From Linanthus parryae (taxonomy: Eukaryota > Streptophyta > Magnoliopsida > Ericales > Polemoniaceae): DNA of 64,000 bases. The notes beneath the pieces were generated by a model that ran no database searches, was not told the origin of the DNA, and worked only from the letters and a program-made list of their open reading frames with translations. Positions 22,282 through 32,796 of the stretch are shown here, piece by piece. Location: NCBI GenBank assembly GCA_023055425.1, contig JALGPY010000009.1, positions 20,357,775 to 20,421,774 of the forward strand. The letters run 5' to 3'. Position 1 is the stretch's first letter, and every line of letters starts with the position of its first letter. Made by a program: the position numbers and the translations under genes.

Positions 22282-23333
22282 AAAATAAACAGTCTTTGTA
22301 TGCTGCAAAACTTTAAAATTAAATGAACTGAAAATGCACATGACAAGTGATTTATAGAGTTTAGTCCACTTGGACCTACGTCTCTACCTCAGGGATTAGA
22401 TCCCTGCAGGATTTTCAACTCAATTCTTATTAATCAAAAGCTAAGCTCTGGAACTCAAGCACAGAGATTTCCCTTACTCTGTTACGGCTTGTGGTTTTCC
22501 CTAACCTGTCTAGTACCTGCTCTAGCTAACTGATTAACTAAGAATTCTCTATTGTTCACCTTGAACAATAATTGAGAATGAATGTAGAAATAATACAGAA
22601 ATGATCTACCAACATAGCTCTATACAGAAGATCACTTAAGAGTAGAAAACTGCAGTGAAATCCAGTGAACTTCTGTGTATGGATTGGAAGAGATGAAGAA
22701 CTTCTTTGATGCTTGTCAATCCATAATGCTTTCTCTGTATTTTCCCGTTGAGAATTGTGTTGTTTTTGCTTCGAATTTGAGCTCTTTAAATACTTTAAAC
22801 AACTCTGCAAATCTCTCCATATTTTCAGCAACAACTTTCCTATTTTGTAGGTAACAGAGTTTGACTATCTTGAGGTTTTCTCCAACGGTTGAATGATTGT
22901 AATCTTCTAAGATATTGTTGTAATCCTTCATTTAACCATCAAGAGAAGCTGTCAAACACATTTGATTGATCACAGGATCAAAGTCTTCAAGTGTTTCCAA
23001 GTCTGCAGCAATCCAGTTTAGGAAACAATCCGGCAAAACTTAGAAATAATATTTCCTGCATTATCATGGTCAAAAAGTTGATACTAGCTTTTACGACGAC
23101 TGTCGTTGTGTTTGTTGGGACTGAGTGGGAGAGTGTATATTGGGACGCATTGTCTTTGTGTTTGTTGAAGACGCATAGTCTTTGTGTTTGTTGAAGACGC
23201 ATAGACGCGCTTGTTGGGGCGCATTGGGAGTGTGTTCAATTCCGCAAATTGGGAATACACTCGGATTGGATACATTGGGTTGATGAGAAGAACTGGTTTA
23301 GGTAGCTATGGAGTTTGAATCAAGGTGGAGGTT

Positions 23334-23837
23334 TGTTGGGTTTTTTATTATTAATTGATTCAAACAATAGATTGGTCAAAGAAGGAATTATTGTTTTTTG
23401 GAAACATTGAATTACTTTGGCAACAACTAATTCACATGTTTTCTTGGTAGTGTTCTTATTGGATTAGAAAACAATTTCTTGTTTGTCTCGGATTAATTTT
23501 GGTAGTTACTTTGGCTCCAAGTCTTGTAGTAATATATATAGGAACATGTATGGGTGTTATTTGTAGCAATGCACACGGTTGGAATTGTGAGCCTTTGTTA
23601 GTGTGTGTAAGACACAAATGAGTGCTCTTGGGTACGTGTGTGTTGTATTTGGGTGGCCGCCGTGGTCGTCGTGGTCACGACGTGATATGTAATCGGGTTT
23701 CTCTCATCAATAAATTGGTTTGGTTTGGCCGTGGATTAGCTAGTCTGAAAACTATTGAACCACATTAAATCGCTTGTGTTCTTGATCTTGTTTGGTTCTT
23801 GCTTTCTCTTGTCTCTCACGTATTGGGAATCCTAACA
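23334..23837 (+). repeat. LTR-like sequence, unit B copy (solo LTR candidate)
   Basis: 504 bp starting TGTTGGG and ending CCTAACA, which are near-perfect inverted termini of LTR type. No convincing 5-bp target duplication flanks these exact termini: the left flank ends AGGTT and the right flank starts CAATT. Neither a primer site nor a polypurine tract adjoins it. A copia-type solo LTR is the most likely reading; the family is not assigned. Confidence 0.5.
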
Positions 23838-25021
23838 CAATTTGAGGTCCATGTTATGAAGGAACTAGTATACTGCTGTTTTGCACATTGTTATTATTGA
23901 TGTTCACCTGATTTTTTTCATGTATTCCATGAACAGACACATAGATTACCATTTCATCATGTTCATTTCCATGAATTGTGACATGTTCCATCTTAAGGTT
24001 GTGAATAGGGCGATGTAGCATTTTGAACTATAGATATAATCTCCCATAGGATCTGTGGTCTTTAGCAGTATTGATTTGTTTATGTCACAAAGATGTAGCC
24101 GATTGATGGAAAGCCGGTAGTTCAAGTTGGCAGCATGAAGTTTACTTTTAAAACTGTTCTTGTTAAGTAACTATATTTTCTCTTTATGACATGAGTGGGA
24201 GAGGTCCAAGCTTGGACGTAGGCCTGATATATTCCCTAGATTTAACCCGATGAAGATGGTGTCGCCTCCTCCATTTCCATGTGATCCTCCCGAATACGAT
24301 GAATGAGTGACTTTCGTCCATTTTTGAATGAGTCGAAACTAGATACTGTAGAAAATCAAAAGTAAGACACTGGGCCACTGCAACGTGGACCCATCAGCAG
24401 TATACAAGTGTCCTCACCATCGTGCTCCCGAAGCATCAGATCATGCCATATCGCGCTTGGGGGTACCATGATACAGGGTCCCTCACACCTATCACCTCGC
24501 ACGAGTGTCAGGGATTCTAGTAGTTCGGAGGCTGGAATAAGGGTCATGGCATATGCTTTCGTGCCAGATGCGACCTGTTCTTGCTGCGGTGCCGACTTGT
24601 TCTACCATCTTCTTTATGCTAGGTCTGACATTACCCATGACATATTTCCGGAGATTTAGGGTAAGTTGCCTCATAATGGGTCGTTGGATGTCCATACAAC
24701 CCGTGTTTCCCATTGGTTTTTCTAGACTGACTAGTATAATAGGAGTACTACTTCCATTTCGTGCACATTCATTCCGATTATTCTTAGTGAATTGTCGAAT
24801 TGCTGATAACAAGTTGTCTCTCTCTCTTCTGCAAGTACGGTGCTACTTATTTACACCCCTTTCCTCTATCTCTCCTTGGTCCTTCAATCTCTCTGTGTAC
24901 TTGTTAAGATTGTTAACTCTTGATTACCTGTAGTTCGAGCACCATTAATTAAGCTCCAACTGTACTTACCCCTTTTCCTCATATACAGTTACTCATTTCC
25001 TCTATTATTTGCGATCCTATT
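23838..25021. other. Noncoding stretch, unit B
   Basis: Equivalent of 2990-3859 plus 11202-11539 in unit A, uninterrupted here. It shows the empty site for the unit A retrotransposon (GGATGTCCATACAACC at about 24687). Short overlapping frames lie on both strands at about 24356-24812 with no recognised product. I see nothing else. Confidence 0.6.
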
Positions 25022-25715
25022 ACCAAAAAATCTCACCGATGTCACTCAAACACATAGGTCATTACACTTCTTATCGTACAATATCTTGTGAAGTGCCATC
25101 CCAATACTTATATGACAACTGTTATTATATGATAAATCTATCAATATAAATATGTCAACTCTAGAACCCCGAAATCCGTTACACAAGCTCACAACATGTC
25201 CTCAAAAGTATAAATTGTCGTCTCAGTTTGGTCATCCATAGCCGGGTGAAAATAATGTACTAAATCGTAAGTGAGTTCCCATTACATTCTTTTGAAGTTC
25301 TTTCCAAAAATGAGAGACAAATGTTTGGTCTCTATCCAACAATCCAACTCGATATTCAATAGAATCTCACTATGTTCTTCACGTGTGCTAGTCCTTTGTT
25401 TCGTATCTCAAGTGTTCTTCATGGGTATAAAACTTGCAGTCTTTGCTTAACAATCAATACCCAAATATAATTCAATCCATTTTTTGGCAGTGGTAAGGCC
25501 GCCACAAATTCATAAATATTAAATCCCATTTCCATACTGGAAACACCAATGGTTGCACAAGTCTTCTCATGCTGTTATATGGAAACTTTTCATTTTGACA
25601 CGTGAGATACAAGTTACATATTCTGTCACTTCTTTCTTCATTGTAGGTCACAAAAATTGCTTCTTTAGATACACATCACATTCTCTAATATTGAATCCTT
25701 CAACTTTCATAGGGG
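25022..25715 (-). pseudogene. Decayed Ty3/gypsy integrase, unit B copy
   Basis: Read on the reverse strand across shifting frames, the order matches a plant Ty3/gypsy integrase. First come traces of the zinc-binding region (MKKEVTEYV, about 25600-25650), then an EW-like/DFV-like patch, then a TASFIP-like motif (about 25430). Further on are a DDQTE-like motif followed by FEDML and ACV.DFG (about 25190-25240), and YNNS...SIGMA (about 25085-25130). It is riddled with stops. It runs opposite to the WIYLD gene and ends about 1.5 kb upstream of it. The stretch 25716-26150 after it carries no gene. Recognition is by motif pattern only; a profile search would settle the lineage. Confidence 0.72.
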
Positions 25716-26150
25716 AAACGAAGAGGCCTAAAAGGATGCGAGAAAGACAAGAGAAGATAAGGATGCAAGAAAGACAAAAGAAGATAGTGCGATAATCGCA
25801 AAGAGTTTGGCAGCAACATGATCACATGCGGCAATCCTCACATAGTCTCCGTTAAAGATGTGATCCACAAGAATAGCATTCATAACAAATACCATCTAAA
25901 TATTGATGGGAATATCTTTTGGTCCCAATCAGCATTTAGTCCTTGAAGGGCCAAGTAACTTTTTCATTATTGTTTCGTATTCAAGCTATTTTAGTCTATT
26001 CGATTGTTGGTTTTTATTCGGCTTTGTAAAGAAAGTTTATCAGTTGAATTGTTTGTTATCTGACTTTCATATGCATATAGAAAGTTAGTTCTGCTGCAAC
26101 AGGTAAATTTACCTACGTTGTCCGTCTGGTAAGAAAATGGTGTCAAATCC

Positions 26151-26852
26151 AAACAGGAAAACCACCCTACCGAATGGAACTTACCTAAAGGCAACCGAAG
26201 GGAGCTAATTTTAACACAAATAGATCAAATCGAGCCGAACTGTGAAAAAACGTAAAACCAAACTGAACCATTTAACCCAATTAAAATTATTCAAACCGAT
26301 ATACATAAAAATCAAGTACTCAAGAAAAACAAAACAAAAATTAAGTACTCATAGCATAAAATACTTATCGTCTCATAAGTTTCTTTTCATATTAGTTTTG
26401 CTCTTCGGGTAAAAGTAAAAGATGCTTAAATATTCAAGTAAATGGATGTATATTTGGATGAGTCATTATTTTGTTTTTTGTACTTTTAGTTCTCATATAA
26501 TTTTACTTTTGATAGGTCAAAATCTTATATATAGTAATGACACGCATTCGTATGTAAACTACAAGTTTAACCAAACCGAACCGCATAAAATCTAAATCGA
26601 ACGGAAACCTAACAGAGATAAGCACAAATCGAGCTAAACCGTGCAAAAGGAAAATCGAACAGAACCAAACAGATTTGCACTCCTAAGAAAGAAATAAAGG
26701 TAAAACGAAAATAAAATATAACGCTAACCGTAATTTGGGACTCGCCCTAGCTAGGAAGACCCTAAAGATACAGCGGATCTCATCATATATTTGCATTTGC
26801 ATCTGGCACGCTGGTTTGGCTGGAACCGGAAATGTTTTCCTCAACTGTGCAA

Positions 26853-26899
<47 letters not shown>

Positions 26900-27013
26900 A
26901 GAACCCTAACCCTAATCTGGGACTCAGATAGATACAGCGGCACCACAAAAGCAAACGTAAACATACTGGCACTACGGGGTGTGCTGTTTCTGAATTGAGA
27001 AGTGGTAGGTGTG
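26151..27013. repeat. Upstream segment present in units B-D but absent from A (unit B copy)
   Basis: 863 bp between the shared sequence GTGTCAAATCC and GTGCATGCTAC. The left two thirds is A-rich and repeats words such as AACCGAAC, AAATCGAAC and CCAAAC, ending CAGATTTGCACTCCTAA. This resembles short noncoding repeats common in plant genomes; its class is not determined. The right third has a run of about 40 A (near 26857-26896) and a telo-box AACCCTAACCCTAA at 26902-26915, about 300 bp before the WIYLD start codon. The poly-A run is followed by sequence that partly repeats the sequence before it (GATACAGCGG twice). Confidence 0.7.
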
Positions 27014-27216
27014 GTGCATGCTACTTCGACCATTTCCTGGAAACGCCAAAAATGGAAGAAGGGACATTAGAAAGGAAACAACTGAATGTTGTCTTATCTG
27101 CCGTAAGAGCGCAGATGACGTGACCGATCTATATTCTTCTATTTCTTCTTCTTCTTCCGACTTGAGTCTCTGCAACTACTGAATTCAATCGTCGAAGAGA
27201 ACAGAAGATTTCCATC
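27014..27216 (+). promoter_or_regulatory. Proximal promoter and 5' leader of WIYLD gene B
   Basis: TGACGTGA at 27116-27123 and a TTC-rich tract precede the start codon. A telo-box (26902-26915) lies upstream in the segment missing from unit A. Confidence 0.5.
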
Positions 27217-30200
27217 ATGCCGCTAAGACAGACACAACCCAAGGTATGTACTGTGTTTCTTTAGTTTCAAGTCATCATATCTACAGATAACCCACAATCT
27301 ATTTACAGATAAAACCCATCATTTTTGTAGGTTGGCCTTACTCGTATGGACGCAGCCCTGGACGCTATGCGACCCTTAGGTTTCCCTGAAGCCGTTGTAC
27401 GTCAATCCATCAAAAACTTACTCGAGGTGGGTTTTTTTCTATTTTTTTCTCTTTTCAGCACTAGTGGCTGAATCATAGTGATGTGATATGATCATAGAAG
27501 TTGATTTTGTTCGTGCGGGTTGTTTTGTTTAGGTTTATGGGGAAGGAGACTCAGGTTGGGTTTTCATTGAAGAGTATGCTTACAAGCTTCTCATTGATAT
27601 CATCCTTGAGAAGCAAGAGAAGGAGGAATCTCAATCGGAGTTGAAACAAGAACAAATGGAAGAGGTAAAATGTTTGTTTAATTGCTGAAATTTGGCTTAC
27701 AGTAAAATGACAATGAAAACATAGCAGTGTCCGCTAGTTTAAAGTAAATTTGGATCTCTGCGGAGTTCTCTTGGCAGGCGCAGTCGTCTTTGCTGAGTTA
27801 CCACTATAATCTCATATCCTAGCGAATATCGGGTAGTGAATCTAGCGATCTCTTTAGTTTGTATTTATCTTGAATGTGTTCCTGTTCATTAGGGGAAAGT
27901 CGAATAAGCTGAGTTACCACTATTATCTCATGTCCTAGCAAATATCTACTATTGAATCTAGAGATCTCTTTAGTATATATTTATCTTGAATCCGTCTCTC
28001 TCCATTAGGGGCAATCCAAATAAGCTGATCTACCACTACTATCTCATATCCTGGCGAATATCGAGTAGTGAATCGAGCGATCTCTTTGGTATATATTTAT
28101 CTTGAATATGTCTCTCCCCATTAGGGGCAAGTCAAATAAGCAGAGCTATTTATCTCATTTCCTAGCGAATATCAAATAGTGAATTTGTCGATCTTTTTAC
28201 TCTATGTTTGTCTCTAATGTGTTTCTTTCCGTCAAATATGCTGAGTTACCACTATTATCTCATAACCTAGCGAACATCAAGAAGTGAATCTAGCGATCTC
28301 TTTAGTATATGTTATCTTGAATGTGTTTCTCTCCATTAGGGGCAAGTTAAATACGCTATGTTACCACTGTTATCTCGTATCCGAGCGAATATGAAGTAGT
28401 GAATCTAGCGATCTCTTTGGTTTATATTTATATATCTTCAATGTGTTTCTCTCCATTAGGGGCAAGTCGAATAAGCTGAGTTACCACTATTGTCTCATAT
28501 CCTAGCGAACATCGAGTAGTGAATCCAGCGATCTCTTTAGTATATACTTATCTTTAATGCGTTTCTCTACATTAGAGGCAAGTCTAATAAGCTGAGTTAC
28601 CACTATTATCTCATATCCCAGCTAATATCGAGTGAATCAAGCGATATCTTTAGAATATATTTATCTTGAATGTGTTTCTCTCATTAGGGGCAAGTCAAAT
28701 AAGCTGATTACCACTATTATCTCATAACCTAACGAATATCGGGTAGTGAATCTAGCAATCTCTTTAGTATATATTTATCTTGAATGCGTTTCTCTCCATT
28801 AGGGGCAAGTCGAATAACCTGACTTACCACTATTATGTCACATCCAAGCGAATATCAGTATTGAATCTAGCGATATACTAGGGTATTGTCCGTGCCCTCA
28901 GGGCGCTATCAAAAAAGACAAAAAATTACTGTACACTTGCCAAGACCCATACCAAACTATAATTTCGAACACATGGCAAATGTGAAAAAAATCTTTTGGT
29001 CTCAGCTTGTCTTTGCAAAATTTGACAATTCTTTTTTTTCACACCAAAAACAACATATCTATCAGGGCCAATACAATAATACACTTGAAGTACTTGAATC
29101 TATAAATCCCTAAAAATTGATTAGTGACTACAACATTGTTTATGCGACGCTCCTCAAAATAAATCTTTCTAGATTGCTTTCTATGATTTGGGGCAAGAAC
29201 TTTGCGTCACGCTGGCCAAAGGTGTCGGATACCAAACTATAATTTCGAATAAATGTCAAAGTGAACCACTTTCGAGTCAAAAAGTCGGTGTGGGGAGAAA
29301 GAGCTGGGACGGAGTGGTATTAGGAAATCCTTCTATGCTGCTTGTATCCACTTAATATGAACTGACAAAACGGTAGGTGGAAACTATTAACAAATATACA
29401 AGTGAGAACTTCATATAATTAATCTAACATAGCAGATATTTAACTACATGCACTCGTATTCTAGTCCTTCTTGAGATATCTTTCTACGTACCGCATTTGT
29501 AAATACTACGAGTGCATTAGATTTTATCAACTCAAAACTGTCTTATTAGATCTTCAAATTAAATATTGGGCCCCCTCGTATTTCTTAAAAACATAACCTC
29601 CACCTGAATCATTTACTTTTCAACTGGCACCTTTCATTATGGAGTTACTATGTACTTGAAGGAATTTATGTCGTTAAACTGTCACGGTACAACAAGATAT
29701 GTTAATAAATTGTAATGAGTTTGATGGTGATGTCGTTGAACTGTGTACTTCTACATTGTTTGCGAGCCTGCTGCTGATGATTTACCTTGCACATGTGTGT
29801 GCCTGTTGTTGCTTTTGACATTGTCTCATTGTCGCTCCTTTTGCCAAATGGTTCAGATATCGGTTGGTAATACTTTCTGATTTCCCATCTGCTTCATCAC
29901 CCTAAGTTTCACGTAGTTGAGCTTACCTCAATGCTCCTAGCTAGTTTCGTTTTGTTTAGCATGTTCGTCTCTTTTTCTTCAAAACTCGTTGTTCTTACAC
30001 GGACTTTTTGTTTTAAAAGGAGTTGATGCATTGACATCGAGGGGAAACGTTAGATATATAGTGATATTACTATATTTACTTGGGTTTAATCGAACCCATC
30101 AAAAGTTGGTGTTAATAAGGACTAACGTGTACCTCTGAATGTGTGGTTCAGGAAACTGTTTTATCTGGTGAATCCGGAGCAGTCAGTAGCGTTGGTAGTT

Positions 30201-30307
30201 GTTCTTGTGCGACATGGGAAGAGGTTTCAACTACGAGACGTAAGCCATGCTATGGATGGATCAGTGGCAGTGATGAGGAAGATGATGGTAGTGATGATGA
30301 TTTCTGA
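27217..30307 (+). CDS. WIYLD-domain protein, copy B (4 exons, 136 aa)
   Basis: Exons 27217-27243, 27331-27426, 27533-27664 and 30152-30307, all in phase 0. The third intron is 2487 bp, about 115 bp shorter than in the other copies, because one minisatellite monomer is missing. The N-terminus is MPLRQTQPK. Exons 2 and 3 encode the same WIYLD domain as copy A residue for residue, with only silent changes in exon 2. The acidic end reads GSDDDF where copy A has GSEDDF. Splice sites and stop are intact. It is flanked upstream by the decayed gypsy integrase and downstream by the LINE, so it is the only live-looking gene of its unit. Confidence 0.83.
27792..28880 (+). repeat. Intronic minisatellite, copy B (about 10 monomers)
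   Basis: Same array as in the other copies, with one whole monomer (the one starting GCCGAGTTTCCAC) missing near 28805. The rest of the intron (28881-30151) carries no gene. Confidence 0.88.
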
Positions 30308-30665
30308 GTGCGTGGTCAAGGTGTATTAAATAAATTGATGATCTCGTTTTTCAAAACATGATCTGTTTTCTTAATAGATTGTCTTAGTAGTTGCTTATTT
30401 TTTCTGTTAAGAACGACAATCTCATATTCTAAAACAGAAAATGGAGACCCTCTAAAAAAAAATGAATACACAGATGGAATCGCAGTTTAGATTATTATAC
30501 AATTCATGTTTTAAACTTTTACTCATCTTTTCTGGATCTGAATATTTGGAAACTAATCAATGTTAAAAAAAGATTTCACTAGATCAACTTTGCTCCGAGT
30601 TCCTCAGAGACGATTCGGTGGTGTCTAGGAAAACCTAGGGTGGAAGCAGCGGCGCCGGAGCAATC

Positions 30666-32520
30666 ATGGAAGAAGATCGATCGAGGTACAGTTCATACAG
30701 CCCAGAGGAGGAAGAAGTAACTATAATCGACCCTGATCTGCGCAGGGAAGCCATCAAGGGGGTTGGGCCATGTTTGATTGGTGCGTTTATTCTCCCGATT
30801 AGTTTCAATGTCTGGGAAATGAAGTTGAAGTTCAAGAGAATATGGGCTGAGGGTAAAGCGATTAACATTAATGAAAATTGTCCTAATCGTTTTTTCATTG
30901 AGTTCCCTTCTCAAGAAGCCCTAGAGAAAGTTTTGAAAGGAGGGCCTTGGCGTTTTGACGGGAATCTACCGTTCTCAAGCCATGGACAGTCAGGGCTAGG
31001 ACCGATAATATTCACTTTGGAACTGTAGACATGTGGGTACAAGTTCGCAATCTCTCCTTCTTCGTCGTAAGAAACAGTGGCTAAGACAGGGAGTGTCAAA
31101 GATCGGAGAAATCATAGCTGTAGACGATAGGGTTCTCTCGGGAGAAGGAGATTATATGCAAGCAAGGTTGAAGATCGATATTAACAAACCCTTACTTCAT
31201 GGAGGTTTCTGACAAGTTCTCAATGATAAGGTGTGGCTTGACTTTAAATACGAGAGACTACCTAGCGTGTGCAAATGGTGTGGAAGTATAACGCATCATA
31301 GCTTTTGGTGCAAATCCAAACCATGTGATGAAGGATGTTCGTAAAGCGGGTTATGGAGATTGGCTGATTTACCGACCCCCACCACGCAAGAAGAAGGCCA
31401 TGGAAACAACAAAGATTTTTACAAAGCAGGGTGATAGCATCTCTGGGGATTCCCTTAACCCAGAAGAAGGTGAGGATGTTAACTCGAACATGGATGATGA
31501 TGGTGGTGATGATGAAGAAGATTATGAGAATACAATGGAAGTGGAAGAAAAAGATGAAGGAAGGATCAGGATTCGATGACAATAATTGAAAATCCACTTA
31601 GCTCACTACCATCAACGCCAAGGAAGCCGCATTCGGGGACAGATAAGGGTAAAGGTATCAGTAGCAGTCTTCAAACAAATAAGAAAGTAGGAAAGAAAAC
31701 AAAGGCAAGCACTACAAACTTCAGTCGTAACCCTATAGGGACTCAGGAGCGAGTAATTTCCCTAGGACCCAGCGCACAAGGTAGAGGTAGAGGCAATGGA
31801 AGGGGTAGAGGACTGAATACTCAAAGAAGAGGAAAGGGACATGAGAACACAAAAGGATGCAGTGAACATAACAAAAATATGACAATGGCGGTGGTTGCGG
31901 CGCAACCCTGCCGGTCATCATGAATGTGTTGAGCTGGAACATTTGGGGGTTTGGGAAACTTCGATAATGTTCTAGAGCTTCAAAGCCTCGTCAAAGGTAA
32001 GCGCCCAAGTATTATTTTTCTCATGGAAACAAGGTGGGAGAGATGGAAGCCACGATTTGAAATTTCACACATTTGGGGGTCTGCCTGCATGGAATTTCAC
32101 ACACAAGCTGGACAGCCTTTACAAAAGTTTGAAACAGTGGGAAGAGGAAGTGTTCAGTAATACTAGAAGGAAAATAAGAAGCCTACGGGGGAAACTGCTG
32201 ATCCTTGAAGAAGAAGACTACAAAAGGTCGAATCATGAATGGTTCAAGGTTACAAGGAAGAAATCAACAAGATACAGTTACAAGAAGAGGAGATTTGGAT
32301 TCAGCAATCCCGGGTTAATTGGCTCAAAAAGGGGAGAAAAGAACCAAGTTTTTCCACCTGGAAGCCACGATTCGGAGAGCGAGAAACACGATTATGGGAC
32401 TTGAAAATTATGCTGAGGAGTGGAAGTAGGAAGAAGATGAGATTACAGAAATTCTAAATGAACACTTCACAAGTACCTACAAGTCTGATAATCCAAGAAG
32501 GGAGGATATAACACAGATTC
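30666..32520 (+). pseudogene. LINE relic (ORF1 and start of ORF2), unit B
   Basis: ORF1 is open without the unit A stop until a one-base loss at about 30973 shifts the frame. The DUF4283 and zinc-knuckle traces then continue to about 31320, and the Gly/Arg-rich tail to 31920. ORF2 starts MNVLSWNIWG at 31921. At about 32053 most of the endonuclease (about 0.67 kb relative to unit C) is replaced by roughly 30 bp of filler, so the catalytic GDFN motif is gone. Copia LTR follows at 32521. Confidence 0.78.
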
Positions 32521-32747
32521 TGTTGAAATCTCGTATTTAATGCTCCTGATTTCTTGTCTAGTATATTGATTTATGTTTATACATTATTATATTTCCTAGT
32601 TTAGAAGATAATCTCTTTAATTTAGCTTATAATCATATCCTTAATTGCAGGCTATTAGGGGTTGATCTTCTGTATATATACCACTGTAATTACCCAGTAT
32701 AGAAATAAGGAAAAAGGACATTCACATTTCTTCTCTATACTTCTTCT
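32521..32747 (+). repeat. 5' LTR of truncated copia element, unit B
   Basis: Colinear with 18898-19124. Starts TGTTGAAATC; primer site TGGTATCAGAGC at 32748-32759. Confidence 0.78.
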
Positions 32748-32796
32748 TGGTATCAGAGCAAGAACCCTTAATCCTTCAACTCATAGCATCAGGGAT

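Larger units (their letters stand above)
2495..23333 (+). repeat. Tandem duplication unit A
   Basis: First of four head-to-tail units. It spans 20.8 kb, or about 13.5 kb once the private retrotransposon at 3860-11201 and its 5-bp target duplication are removed. Matching anchors fix the register: GATTCAAACAATAGATTGG begins at 2509, 23357, 37035 and 51387, and the second exon of the WIYLD gene begins at 12986, 27331, 41007 and 55359. Compared with B-D it lacks about 860 bp just upstream of the gene. The left edge is placed where similarity to B-D fades, and is uncertain by about 20 bp. Confidence 0.9.
22090..23333. other. Noncoding tail of unit A
   Basis: Starts at the break of the copia element. 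It holds a G-run hairpin (22095-22124), a cluster of four near-palindromes (22180-22281) and a reverse-strand frame pair without recognised domain (about 22556-22931). At about 23095-23215 a 28-bp word containing CTTTGTGTTTGTTGAAGACG is repeated two to three times. No gene can be supported. It may be a fragment of another noncoding mobile element. Confidence 0.6.

Noticed and set aside
22556..22931. Reverse frames, joined to 124 codons in unit C
   Set aside because: Split in A and B by a one-base difference and without recognised domain; probably a noncoding repeat.
23334..23837. Target duplication GAGGT around the LTR-like sequence
   Set aside because: Matching GAGGT words exist on both sides but are offset from the TG...CA termini, so they do not form a proper flanking duplication.
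26735..26998. Frame with a long poly-lysine run
   Set aside because: It is the translation of the poly-A tract in the upstream segment.
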